Below, piece after piece: positions 33,482 through 42,331 of a DNA stretch of 64,000 bases. The translations under genes and the position numbers were made by a program. The stretch is from the NCBI GenBank assembly GCA_016705245.1, contig JADIYM010000012.1:1-64000 (forward strand). Direction: 5' to 3'. The notes below the pieces were generated by a model, which saw only the letters and a program-made list of their open reading frames with translations, searched no databases and was not told the DNA's origin. Each line of letters begins with the position of its first letter. Within the stretch, counting starts at the first letter, position 1. This DNA is from Blastocatellia bacterium (GTDB taxonomy: Bacteria; Acidobacteriota; Blastocatellia; UBA7656; JADIYM01).

Positions 33482-34342
33482 ATGATTGCGTTCATCACAT
33501 CACTCCTGATCTGCCTGAGCGTGACGGCGCTCATCGTGGGGGGATACCAGTCAGGATGGGGCTGGTTCGAGAAGCGCGCCGAGTCGGATGCGGCACGGTA
33601 TGCGACGTGGGTCGACGAGCTCTTCCTCGGTTGGACGCCGAAGCAGGCCCGGCAGGCAGCATTCGGTGCCATCACGCTGATCGCGGTCGCGTTCGTGGCG
33701 ACCCTCCTTCTGAGCGGAAGCATCGTTTTCGCCGCGGCCGCTGCATTCGCGGCGCACTTCGTTCCGAAGGCGCTTTATTCGGTCGCACGCACCAGGAGAC
33801 TCAAGCGATTCGACGAGCAGCTGCCCGACGCCGTTCAGGTGATGATCGCGTCCGTGCGCGCCGGCCGCAGCCTGGCCCAGGCGATCGAGGACGTCGCCGA
33901 GAAACTCTCGGGCCCGGTCGCGCAGGAGTTCGGCGTCATATCGGGCGAATACCGCCTCGGTGGCGCAAGCGTCGAAGAGGCTCTACGACGCACGCGCGAC
34001 CGGCTCAACGTCGAGAACTTCACGATGGTGAGCTCGGCGCTCATCATCAACTGCGAGCGTGGTGGCGAGGTGCTCACAATGCTCGAGCGCATCTCCGCAT
34101 CGATCCGCGAGATTTCGCGTCTTCAGAAGAAGATCGTCAGCGAGATGGCCGAGGTACGGGCGCAGCAGAAGATCGTGCTCACGATGACCCCGATCTTCGG
34201 AACGCTCATCTGCCTCGCCGATCCGTCGATTCCGGACATCCTGTTTCACACCCTGATGGGAAACATACTTCTGGTCTTCGTCATCGGCGTTCAGGCGATC
34301 GGCATTCTGTGGATCCGGCGCATTTTGAAGACGTCCATCTGA
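33482..34342 (+). CDS. tadB: TadB inner-membrane platform protein
   Basis: 286 residues, with GGAG upstream. An N-terminal helix and a helix pair flank the T2SSF domain: FDEQLPDAVQVMIASVRAGRSLAQAIEDVAEKL, FGVISGEYRLGGASVEEALRRTRDRL and IINCERGGEVLTMLERIS. A C-terminal helix pair follows. This order is standard for TadB. It should form the inner-membrane platform for CpaF together with TadC, encoded next. Confidence 0.9.
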   Translation: MIAFITSLLICLSVTALIVGGYQSGWGWFEKRAESDAARYATWVDELFLGWTPKQARQAAFGAITLIAVAFVATLLLSGSIVFAAAAAFAAHFVPKALYSVARTRRLKRFDEQLPDAVQVMIASVRAGRSLAQAIEDVAEKLSGPVAQEFGVISGEYRLGGASVEEALRRTRDRLNVENFTMVSSALIINCERGGEVLTMLERISASIREISRLQKKIVSEMAEVRAQQKIVLTMTPIFGTLICLADPSIPDILFHTLMGNILLVFVIGVQAIGILWIRRILKTSI

Positions 34343-34394
34343 AGTCCGCGCGACTGCGGCAACGGGCCACGGTCGCGGGAAACGGGGACACACA

Positions 34395-35333
34395 ATGGCT
34401 CTCCTGGCAGCATTCCTCAGCTCGGCGGCGGCGTTCGCCGCTACGGCGCTGCTCATCCACTGGCTAATGTCGCGGGCGATGCTCACCTACGCCGAAGGCC
34501 AGGAGCGGATCGAGCACTACAACGTCGATCGATCGATCTCCGCCGAGCCCGGTTCGCTTTCTGCCATCGCGGCCAAAGTCGGTCTGGTCTTTCTGCCGCT
34601 CAACGAACGACTGCGGGACGCCAATACGTTCGGTGTCGGACAGATGCTTGCCAACTGGGAGTATCGGCTGATACGTGCGGGTCTGCGGTCGCGGATGACG
34701 GCCGAACAGTTCCTCGGCGTGTGCGAGGTGGGTGCAGTCTGCGGCGGACTCCTGATATGGCTCCTGTCGCAGGCATTTGGAATGTCGGTCGTCGGCGGGC
34801 TCCTGCTTGGATTCCCGGTCGGAGCGGCCGTCGGCTTCGGGATTCCGGTCATGGGACTGAGCAGCGCGGCGGACGACCGGGTGGCGCTCATCGAGAAGCG
34901 GCTGCCGTTCGCCATCGAGTTCATGCTGCTCGCCATGGAGGCGAACGCGGCTTTGCCTCAGGCGATGATGGTCTACCGGGACCTGATGGTCGGCGATCCG
35001 CTCGGCGCCGAGTTCGATGCCGTGTTAACCGACATCGACCGCGGGCTTTCGCAGATCGATGCGTTGAAGGCCATGGGCAGGCGCCTCGATTCGGACGCGA
35101 TGACGGCGTTCCTGCTCGCGGTGACCATCGGTCTCGACACGGGTCAGCCGGTCAAGGAAGTCCTCCAGACACAGGCCGACGCCACGCGGCGCCACCGGTT
35201 CCAGAGCGCCGAAGAGGTAGCGAAGACGGCCGGTACGAGGGCCATCTTTCCGCTGTTCGTCGTCGTGCTCGGCATTCTCATGCTGGTTCTCGGACCAATG
35301 GCGATCAAGATCGTCCAGGGAGATCTGCTATGA
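34395..35333 (+). CDS. tadC: TadC inner-membrane platform protein
   Basis: 312 residues. It shares the T2SSF architecture: RLPFAIEFMLLAMEANAALPQAMMVYRDL, EFDAVLTDIDRGLSQIDALKAMGRRLDSDAMTAF and TGQPVKEVLQTQADATRRHR. Three hydrophobic helices lie near residues 1-25, 115-155 and 285-305. The stop overlaps the start of the next gene (ATGA), so they are translationally coupled. With TadB it forms the platform of the Tad apparatus. Confidence 0.88.
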   Translation: MALLAAFLSSAAAFAATALLIHWLMSRAMLTYAEGQERIEHYNVDRSISAEPGSLSAIAAKVGLVFLPLNERLRDANTFGVGQMLANWEYRLIRAGLRSRMTAEQFLGVCEVGAVCGGLLIWLLSQAFGMSVVGGLLLGFPVGAAVGFGIPVMGLSSAADDRVALIEKRLPFAIEFMLLAMEANAALPQAMMVYRDLMVGDPLGAEFDAVLTDIDRGLSQIDALKAMGRRLDSDAMTAFLLAVTIGLDTGQPVKEVLQTQADATRRHRFQSAEEVAKTAGTRAIFPLFVVVLGILMLVLGPMAIKIVQGDLL

Positions 35334-35848
35334 GCCCCATCAAGCTCGGAAAGGCATCGACGCCACCGCCCGGCGGTCCGCCACCGGGCCCGGAAGGTCA
35401 ACAGACTGGTGAGCCCGGAGGGACTGGTGAGCTTCGGGGATACGCGATCGGCTCTGGAAGGCAGCCCATCCTGAAGGCGAAGAAGGAGTCGTCGGCCGAG
35501 TCGAAAGGCGTCAGTCCGGTGATCCTGTTCGCCGCCGTTGGCGCGCTGGTCATCCTCGTGCTCGTCATCCTCATGGGCCCGTCGAGTCCGGGGGATGACA
35601 CGTCCTCGGACGAGAGCAAGGAGCTCGTCGTCAGCTACAAGGCTTATCTGAAACAGCAGAAACCCGTCCCGGCGGACATGGACGAGCGAGTCAAACAGGT
35701 GGAGGATCGGCTGGCGGCGATCTCGTGGGCCGAGCGCGTCGGACGTCGAGACGTCCTGCGTCGCGAGCTGGACCTCCTGCTCCTGCTCGACACCGACCGG
35801 GCAAGCCCCGTTTACCGCTATGCCAGCCGGCGACTCTCGCGTCTGTGA
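35330..35848 (+). CDS. Small membrane protein of unknown function, last Tad gene
   Basis: 172 residues, starting within the TadC stop. An N-terminal cytoplasmic region is rich in Pro and Gly (TPPPGGPPPGPEGQQTGEPG), followed by a basic-Ser segment and one helix (PVILFAAVGALVILVLVILMG). The ~85-residue C-terminal domain is helical and charged (ELVVSYKAYLKQQKPVPADMDERVKQVEDRL, ASPVYRYASRRLSRL). No family recognised. Coupling to TadC suggests a structural or gating subunit of the platform. The operon appears to end here; a palindromic repeat cluster follows. Confidence 0.6.
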   Translation: MSPIKLGKASTPPPGGPPPGPEGQQTGEPGGTGELRGYAIGSGRQPILKAKKESSAESKGVSPVILFAAVGALVILVLVILMGPSSPGDDTSSDESKELVVSYKAYLKQQKPVPADMDERVKQVEDRLAAISWAERVGRRDVLRRELDLLLLLDTDRASPVYRYASRRLSRL

Positions 35849-35895
35849 GCGATGAGTGTTGGCGTAGGGCACGATACGGGTGGCCCCCGTTTTTT

Positions 35896-36133
35896 GAGCC
35901 GCGAGCGGTAGCGAGCGTCCCACGGACGGTCGAACGTTTCGGATCACTTCCGTCTTTACACAACGACGAATCTGCGATTTCAGACTCTGTCCGTGGGACG
36001 CTCGCTACCGCTCGCGGCTCATAAAACGGGGACCGCCCGCATCGTGCACTACCAGCAGGACGCTCCGCTGGGTCCCCGTTCGTCGAGCCGCGAGCGGTAG
36101 CGAGCGTCCCACGGACGGTTCCTGAAACCGCAG
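35896..36133. repeat. Composite palindromic intergenic repeat, copy 2
   Basis: The GAGCCGCGAGCGGTAGCGAG unit occurs at 35896-35931, inverted at 35987-36021, and again at 36084-36119. The 35987-36133 part is near-identical to 7126-7275 in the same orientation, including ACCGCCCGCATCGTGC and CTGAAACCGCAGAC. The 35849-36216 gap holds no other recognisable feature. It lies between the end of the Tad operon and a convergent response-regulator gene, so it may also act as a terminator. Confidence 0.7.
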
Positions 36134-36216
36134 ACCGAGCGGCCTGCGGACGGTGCTCCGTGTGGGATCCTTTGTGCATGCTGCCAGACCGAGGCTGGAG
36201 GCCGCGGGGCAGTCGT

Positions 36217-36900
36217 TCAGTTGATGATGTGCTCGCGCAGGGCCTTGGCCACGGCCTCCGACTTCGAGTGCACCTGAAGCTTTGTATAGATGTTCCGCGT
36301 GTGAAACGCGATCGTCGGAGTGCTGACGCCCATCTCCGACGCCGCAGTCTTGTAGCTGTGGCCTTCGACGAGGAGCTTCAGGAGTAGCGTCTCCTGCGGC
36401 GTCAGTCGATATTCGGCTCGTTCCGGAGGACGGAACTCGCGAAAGAGCGTGATGACCTTGCGCGCGACTTCCGGCGTCATCGGCGACCCGCCCTCCATGG
36501 CCTCTCGCAGGCACTCCACAAGGCGCGCCGGTGGTGTCTTCTTGAGCAGGTAGCCGCACGCGCCGGCGCACATTGCCTCGAAGATCTTCGCTGCATCGTC
36601 GTAGATCGTCAGCACGATGGTGAGCAGCTCCGGATGACGCTCCTTCAGTATCCGGATGCCCTCGATTCCCGACATCCCCGGGAGCCCGATGTCCACAAGG
36701 GCCACGTCCGGCATGTCGCCCGCGATTCGCTTCAGCGCCTCCTCCATCGACGCGAATCCGCCCGTGCAGCGGAAGCCCTCCGAGGCATCGATCAGATAGG
36801 CCAACCCCTCGCGAATCTCACGCCGGTCTTCGATGATGGCTACGGTGATCGACTTCGCTGGCGACCCCGCGTTCGAGCCAGCCCTGTTGGTGTTCATCAT
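36217..36900 (-). CDS. NarL/FixJ-family response regulator
   Basis: A receiver domain (residues ~18-135) with the phosphoacceptor Asp in DVALVDIGLPGM, the Thr/Ser switch in IVLTIYDD and Lys in YLLKKTPP. It is followed by a LuxR-type HTH (RLTPQETLLLKLLVEGHSYKTAASEMGVSTPTIAFHTRNIYTKLQVHS). It should bind DNA when phosphorylated by the sensor kinase encoded just upstream, whose reading frame overlaps its start. Targets are unknown. The two genes form one operon on the minus strand. Confidence 0.92.
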   Translation of the reverse strand: MMNTNRAGSNAGSPAKSITVAIIEDRREIREGLAYLIDASEGFRCTGGFASMEEALKRIAGDMPDVALVDIGLPGMSGIEGIRILKERHPELLTIVLTIYDDAAKIFEAMCAGACGYLLKKTPPARLVECLREAMEGGSPMTPEVARKVITLFREFRPPERAEYRLTPQETLLLKLLVEGHSYKTAASEMGVSTPTIAFHTRNIYTKLQVHSKSEAVAKALREHIIN

Positions 36901-37846
36901 GGCGAGCCGGCCTCCTCATCCCGAAAGTCCACCGTGGAAACCTGAAGTGAGTTGCCGGTGTCCGCCGTCGAGGCAGCGTGGGCCACCAGGAGCGGTTGTG
37001 ACGTCCGAGCGGCAGCCGAAGCGTCTCGGTCGTGCCCAGGTCCGGATCCGAGTCTACGCGAAACGAGCCGCCGACCGATCGGGCTCTCGCGCACATGCTA
37101 GCCAGGCCGTGCCCGTCGCTGTCGGCTGCCGTATCGAAGCCGTGCCCGTCGTCGTGCACTCGCAACACGAGCCAACCGTCGTCGACCGCCAGGTCCGAGT
37201 CCACTGACGTGCATCCTGAGTGCTTGATGGCGTTGTTGACGCTCTCCTTGAAGACCAGATACGTCTCGCGCCGCTCGTCGGCGTCCACGACGACGCTCTG
37301 ATCGGAACCGGGAGCGCGAAAGTGGAACTCGACGTTCTGCGAATCGGTCAGGTCAGCGCCGAATCGGCGGATTCTCTGCACGAGGTCGCTCAGGCGGTCC
37401 TCAGCGGGATTGATCGCCCAGACCACGTCGCTCATCGCGTCGACGAGCTCGCGTGACGTGGCGGCGATCTTCTCGACGAGGTCCGCCAGGACCGGATCGT
37501 TCGCTTCGGCGCGGGAACGCGCGATCTCGCTGAGGATCGCGATCTGCGTAAGGCTCGAGCCAATGTCGTCGTGAAGGTCCGTCGCGATGCGCGTCCGGAT
37601 CCGCTCGACGTCGACCAGGCGCGCGACGCGAGCCCGATGAAATCCGAAGATGCCCGCGGCCGCCAGCAGTCCGAGAATCGCGAAGAACCACCCGCGCTGA
37701 CCGTCGAATTCGGGTGTCGCAACGCTCTCGCTGTTTTCACTCGCACGCGCCGAGACGATTCCGGAATTGTCAGTGCCGATGGGCCCTTGAGCACGCACAC
37801 TCTGCAACACCGGCCCTAAGCGCGGTCGCGAGGACGACTGCTGCAA
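36818..37846 (-). CDS. NarX-type sensor histidine kinase lacking its sensory propeller
   Basis: One hydrophobic helix (GWFFAILGLLAAAGIFGF) is followed by RIRTRIATDLHDDIGSSLTQIAILSEIA, the HisKA_3 dimerisation box with the phosphorylated His in DLHDD. The HATPase region follows (VFKESVNNAIKHSGCTSV, VHDDGHGFDTAADSDGHGLASMCARA). Related kinases carry a beta-propeller and Y_Y_Y domain before this helix; none is encoded upstream here. After LRLPLG the frame looks out of phase. A one-base shift near 36990 would give a tail ending in DFRDEEAGSP and a stop at 36897, overlapping the regulator ATG. The start is uncertain (TTG 37846 or GTG 37798). Confidence 0.75.
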   Translation of the reverse strand: MQQSSSRPRLGPVLQSVRAQGPIGTDNSGIVSARASENSESVATPEFDGQRGWFFAILGLLAAAGIFGFHRARVARLVDVERIRTRIATDLHDDIGSSLTQIAILSEIARSRAEANDPVLADLVEKIAATSRELVDAMSDVVWAINPAEDRLSDLVQRIRRFGADLTDSQNVEFHFRAPGSDQSVVVDADERRETYLVFKESVNNAIKHSGCTSVDSDLAVDDGWLVLRVHDDGHGFDTAADSDGHGLASMCARARSVGGSFRVDSDPDLGTTETLRLPLGRHNRSWWPTLPRRRTPATHFRFPRWTFGMRRPARHDEHQQGWLERGVASEVDHRSHHRRPA

Positions 37847-38201
37847 AAACTGAAGTCGCGTAGCGAACCCGTCGAAGAGGTGTGGACTCGCGCCACCTCG
37901 GACTGCGCTGCGTCGTCACCAGCGTTCTCTTCATTGTCCCCACCAAAGCTGCAACTGGAGTGTCCATGCGGACTTCGGACGCGGTCTACCGTGCGCCTTC
38001 TTGAGCTTTCAGGTGGAGGGAGAACCCGAAGAATCGGAGATCGGCGGGGGCCTTTCAGCGTGCGCCGGATGCGGCGCACGTTCACGGTCTCCTCTGACTT
38101 CTCGAGTGCCCGTGACTGGCAAGCTCAGTCTATGCTCGCGAACCCGGCGTGGCAACCGGAGTCTAGGCGATATCGAAGGACAGAATCGGTGACCTGCATC
38201 A

Positions 38202-38295
38202 CTGCGTCTTTGCGTCTTCCTTTGCGCCTTTGCGAGAACTTCTTCGACGGCGCGAATAGTTTCTCGCAAAGGCGCAAAGGAAGACGCAAAGACGC
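38202..38295. repeat. Short-period stem-loop (CTTTGCG type)
   Basis: Nearly perfect 36-base arms: 38202-38237 contains TGCGTCTTTGCGTCTTCC and CTTTGCGCCTTTGCGAGAA, and 38260-38295 is its reverse complement, with a 22-base loop. The period of 7-8 bases (CTTTGCG) is obvious. It lies in the 37847-38461 spacer between divergent signalling genes; no gene is supported in the rest of that gap. Confidence 0.8.
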
Positions 38296-38461
38296 ATTAT
38301 GTGCAGTGAGCCTGCACCAAGCCACGGCAGGGTGATCGAAAGTGGCCCACCACCGAACAACCGCGTGTTTCACGAGTCGGCCGACATCGGGTATACATTC
38401 AGAGTCCGCTGCGCTTCTTCCCGCACCAACCCATTTCAGATTGCCGACTGCCGGAGGGGTC

Positions 38462-41400
38462 ATGCCCTTCTCTTGCCGCAACACGCTGCTCCTTGCGGGT
38501 CGGTACGCCACGATGGCGACCATCGTCCTCGTCGCGTGCCATGCGGCCGTCGCGCTCGATCCGAACAAGTCCATCGGACAGTTCATCCATCACGCTTGGC
38601 AGACCGAAGACGGACTCCCGGACAGCCTCGTCACGTCGATCATCCAGACGCACGAGGGCTACCTGCTGTTCGGCACGCACCGAGGCCTGGTGCGGTTCGA
38701 CGGCGTGCGTTTTGCCGTCTTCGATCGCCGGAACACTCCCGGCCTGACCACGGATTCGATCGACGCGGTGTGTGAAGACGCCTCCGGTACGCTGTGGGTA
38801 GGCGGCGCAGCTGGTCTGCACCGGTTCAGTGGCGGGCGGCTGGGTCCCAGAAGCCGCGGCGCAACCGTCACCTCGAACCCGGTCCAGTCAATTGTCGAAG
38901 ATCCCGCCGGCGGCGTCTGGTTCGGTACCGCCGAGCACGGTGCGGGATTCGTCATCGCGGACGAGGTCAGGTCCCTGACAACAGGCCAGGGCCTGTCGAG
39001 CGACAAGGTGCGGGCCCTGTGCGTCGATCACGAGGGAAGCGTCTGGATCGGGACGTTGGAGGGTGGCCTGAACCGTTATCGCGACGGAATTGTCACGGTC
39101 TACACGTCGAAGGACGGCTTGGCCAGCAACAACGTGCAAGCCGTTCACGAGGATCTGAATGGGACGCTGTGGGTCGGCACCGACGGCGGCCTCTCGTCGC
39201 TGAAGGACGGGAAGTTCACGTCCTACACGGTGCGGGATGGCCTCACCGTCAATAGTGTGAGGGCACTGACCGAGGACAGTTTCGGCTCACTCTGGGTCGC
39301 CACGTTCGGCGGCCTCAACCGCTTTCGCGATGGACGGTTCTCTTCGTTCACGACCAGCACCGGACTCACGAACGACGTCGTTCTGGCTCTGCTCGAGGAC
39401 CGCGAAGGCAGCCTCTGGATCGCGACCGAAGGGGGTGGCCTGAATCGCCTCAGGGACGGGATGCTCACGGCCTTCACCACTGCCGATGGGCTCTCGCACG
39501 ACCTGGTCTGTCCGATTCTGGAGGATCGCAACCGCAACCTATGGTTCGGGACCTTCGGCGGCGGCCTCAACAGGCTCAGGGACGGCGTCGTGAAGGTCTA
39601 TTCGACAAAGGACGGCCTCTCGAGCAACAACCTGAACGCGCTGCACGAGGACCGGGCCGGCGCCCTGTGGATCGGGACAATCGGCGGCGGGCTCAACAAG
39701 TTCGACGGTCAGCACTTCACGGTGTTCGACGAGCGCCAGGGACTTTCGAGCAACATCGTGCATGCGGTCGCCGAGGACGCGGAAGGCGTGCTCTGGGTTG
39801 GAACCGAACGCGGTGTTTCGAAGCTCGAGCGTGGCCGCTTCACGTCTCTCACCAGTCTCGACGGCCTGTCGGGCGACACGGTGCGCGTCATTCTTCCCGG
39901 CATGGACGGCGCGATGTGGGTGGGAACGGACCAGGGGCTCAACCGCGTCTCGCGGGATGGGATCACGGTCTTCAGGATGGAGAACGGTCTTGCCGCCAAC
40001 ACCGTCTGGTCCCTGTATCAGGACGGCGCCGGAACGCTGTGGATAGGGACGGCGGGAGGCCTCTCGCGATTCGAGAACGGGCGGATGACGAGCTACTCAG
40101 TCGAAAACGGCCTGTTCGACAACGAGGTGTTCCAGATACTCGAAGACGACCGAGCCAATCTCTGGATGAGTTGCGCGAAAGGCATATTTCGAGTGTCGAA
40201 GCAGCAGCTCGACGACGTGGCGAGCGGCATTGCCCCCTCGCTCACGTGCGTCTCGTATGGCCGCGCCGACGGCATGCGCAGCGAGGTCTGCACGCATTTC
40301 TTCCAGCCCGCAGGATGGAAAGCCGCCAACGGCAATCTCTGGTTCCCGACGACGCAGGGCGCCGTGATGGTCGATACCAATCGAGCGGGGGCCGGCTCGG
40401 TGCCGCCCACCGTCATTCTCGAAGACGTCATCGTCGACAACGAGACGCTCGATCTCACTGAGGTCGCGGATCTCGCGCCCGGCAAGGAACGCTTCGAGTT
40501 CAGGTTTACCGGTCTCAGTTTTTTCGCCCCCGAGTCCATCCGGTTCCGGTTCCGGCTCGAGGGCTTCGACGAGGACTGGGTCGATGCGGGAACGCGTCGA
40601 GTTGCCTACTTCACCAACCTCCCGCCCGGCGAATACAACTTCCGCGTCATGGCAAGCACCGGCAACGGCGACTGGACCGAGACGGACGCGAGCTACCGAT
40701 TCGTCTACCGATCGTCTCCGTGGAAAACTCGGTGGGCGTTCGCGCTTTATGCAGCACTGGGGTTGGGCCTCTTGTACGCCGCTGTGCGACTGCGCCTGCG
40801 GGCATTCGAGCGGCGCAACCAGGCGCTCGAGGAGAAGGTCGCGGAGCGCACGCTGCAGCTCGCCGAAAAGGTCCAGGAAGTAACCGCATCCGAAGAACGG
40901 GCGCACGCCTCCGAGATCCGGGCGCTCGAAGCCTCGCACGCAAAGAGCGCTTTCCTCTCGAACATCTCGCACGAGCTTCGCACCCCGCTCACGGCGATCC
41001 TGGGCTTCGTCCAGTTGATTGCGCGCGACGCGTCCTTGCCCGAGACGCATCGCAACCGGCTCGCCATCGTCCTGCGTTCCGGCGAACATCTGCACGGGCT
41101 CATCAACGACGTGCTCTCGCTCTCGAAGATCGAGGCCGGGCGAATGACGCTCGAAGAGAAGTCCTTCGACCTGCATCGCCTGCTCAAGAGCATCGAGGAC
41201 ATGCTGCGTGGCCGTTTCAAGCGAACGGACGTCGCCTTCGCCTTCGACTGTGACGAGTCGGTTCCCTGCTATGTCTTCGGCGACGAGGGAAAACTCCGGC
41301 AGATCCTGATCAACCTGCTCGGCAACTCGATGAAGTTCACGGAGAAGGGGCACGTCACGCTGCACGTGCGGTGGCGCGAGGGACGAGCGGCCTTCGAGGT

Positions 41401-42310
41401 CGTCGATACCGGCGCCGGCATTGCTGCCGACGAGATCCCGACCCTCTTCGAGGCCTTCGTCCAGACGGAAAGTGGCCGACAGGCCAGACAGGGCACCGGA
41501 CTCGGGCTGGCCATCAGCCGTAACTTCGTCCGCCTGATGAATGGCGACATCGACGTGACGAGCGAGGTCGGCACGGGTTCGACCTTCCGATTCGAGATCG
41601 ACCTGCCCGAGGCCAGCGCGGTCGCGATGCCGGTCGAGGCGCGCCCCGTGGCCCGGCTCGCGCCGGGGCAGGAGCAGTTTCGGATCCTCGTCGTCGACGA
41701 CGACATCGAGATCCGGGCGTTGTTCGGCGATCTACTGCGGACGGCCGGCTTCGAGATGTACGAAGCGGGCGACGGCAGGTCTGGAGTGGAGGCGTGGCTC
41801 GAGCGGCGTCCGCACCTGGTCTTCATGGACATCCGGATGCCGGTGATGGACGGGTATGCAGCGACGCGCAGGATCAGGGAGCTCGAGGAGGGAGGCCGGC
41901 GGACGGTGATCGTCGGTTTGTCGGCGGGCGCGTTCAAGCACGAGCGCGACGCGGTTCTCGAGGCGGGCTGCGACGATTTCGTCTCGAAGCCGTTTCACGA
42001 TGCGCACGTGCTCGAAACGATTGCAGAACACCTCGGCGCTAAATATGTGTACGACGAACCGATCGCGCCGGCGGCACCCGCGGCGTCCGTAGTGACGGCC
42101 GAGCGGCTCGCAACGCTGACGCCTGACATCCGGGTCCGGCTCAAGGACGCCGCCGTTCGCGGAAGCGTGCAGGACGCGTCACGGACGATCGACGAGATCC
42201 GGGTGCTCGACCCGGCGCTCGCGGAAGGTCTCGAGCAACTGGTTGCGAGCCTCGCGCTCGACGAACTGTTGAAACTCGTCGAGCTTGCCGATGAGAAGGG
42301 TACCGTCTGA
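38462..42310 (+). CDS. Propeller-type hybrid sensor histidine kinase
   Basis: ATG 38462 with GGAGGGG upstream. A signal segment precedes ~14 Reg_prop repeats (LWVGTxGGLxRxxDGxxxxxTxxDGL pattern, residues ~40-640), a two-propeller periplasmic sensor. A Y_Y_Y domain follows (FEFRFTGLSFFAPESIRFRFRLEGFDEDW, PPGEYNFRVMAS), then a helix near residue 760, a coiled coil (LEEKVAERTLQLAEKVQEVTA), HisKA with FLSNISHELRTPLTAI (His near 837), HATPase_c (DTGAGIAADEIPTLFEAFVQ, GTGLGLAISRNFV) and a receiver (ILVVDDD, VFMDIRMPVMDG, SKPFHD). The helical C-terminal ~100 residues are Hpt-like without a clear His. It probably senses carbohydrate-type signals, as BT-type hybrid systems do. Confidence 0.92.
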   Translation: MPFSCRNTLLLAGRYATMATIVLVACHAAVALDPNKSIGQFIHHAWQTEDGLPDSLVTSIIQTHEGYLLFGTHRGLVRFDGVRFAVFDRRNTPGLTTDSIDAVCEDASGTLWVGGAAGLHRFSGGRLGPRSRGATVTSNPVQSIVEDPAGGVWFGTAEHGAGFVIADEVRSLTTGQGLSSDKVRALCVDHEGSVWIGTLEGGLNRYRDGIVTVYTSKDGLASNNVQAVHEDLNGTLWVGTDGGLSSLKDGKFTSYTVRDGLTVNSVRALTEDSFGSLWVATFGGLNRFRDGRFSSFTTSTGLTNDVVLALLEDREGSLWIATEGGGLNRLRDGMLTAFTTADGLSHDLVCPILEDRNRNLWFGTFGGGLNRLRDGVVKVYSTKDGLSSNNLNALHEDRAGALWIGTIGGGLNKFDGQHFTVFDERQGLSSNIVHAVAEDAEGVLWVGTERGVSKLERGRFTSLTSLDGLSGDTVRVILPGMDGAMWVGTDQGLNRVSRDGITVFRMENGLAANTVWSLYQDGAGTLWIGTAGGLSRFENGRMTSYSVENGLFDNEVFQILEDDRANLWMSCAKGIFRVSKQQLDDVASGIAPSLTCVSYGRADGMRSEVCTHFFQPAGWKAANGNLWFPTTQGAVMVDTNRAGAGSVPPTVILEDVIVDNETLDLTEVADLAPGKERFEFRFTGLSFFAPESIRFRFRLEGFDEDWVDAGTRRVAYFTNLPPGEYNFRVMASTGNGDWTETDASYRFVYRSSPWKTRWAFALYAALGLGLLYAAVRLRLRAFERRNQALEEKVAERTLQLAEKVQEVTASEERAHASEIRALEASHAKSAFLSNISHELRTPLTAILGFVQLIARDASLPETHRNRLAIVLRSGEHLHGLINDVLSLSKIEAGRMTLEEKSFDLHRLLKSIEDMLRGRFKRTDVAFAFDCDESVPCYVFGDEGKLRQILINLLGNSMKFTEKGHVTLHVRWREGRAAFEVVDTGAGIAADEIPTLFEAFVQTESGRQARQGTGLGLAISRNFVRLMNGDIDVTSEVGTGSTFRFEIDLPEASAVAMPVEARPVARLAPGQEQFRILVVDDDIEIRALFGDLLRTAGFEMYEAGDGRSGVEAWLERRPHLVFMDIRMPVMDGYAATRRIRELEEGGRRTVIVGLSAGAFKHERDAVLEAGCDDFVSKPFHDAHVLETIAEHLGAKYVYDEPIAPAAPAASVVTAERLATLTPDIRVRLKDAAVRGSVQDASRTIDEIRVLDPALAEGLEQLVASLALDELLKLVELADEKGTV

Positions 42311-42331
42311 AGAGACTGCGGAGGGTTCTGT

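Noticed and set aside
37880..38335. A 151-residue plus-strand open frame in the spacer between the two sensor kinases
   Set aside because: Ser/Arg-rich with no domain, it runs into the stem-loop arms at 38202-38295 and has no ribosome binding site.
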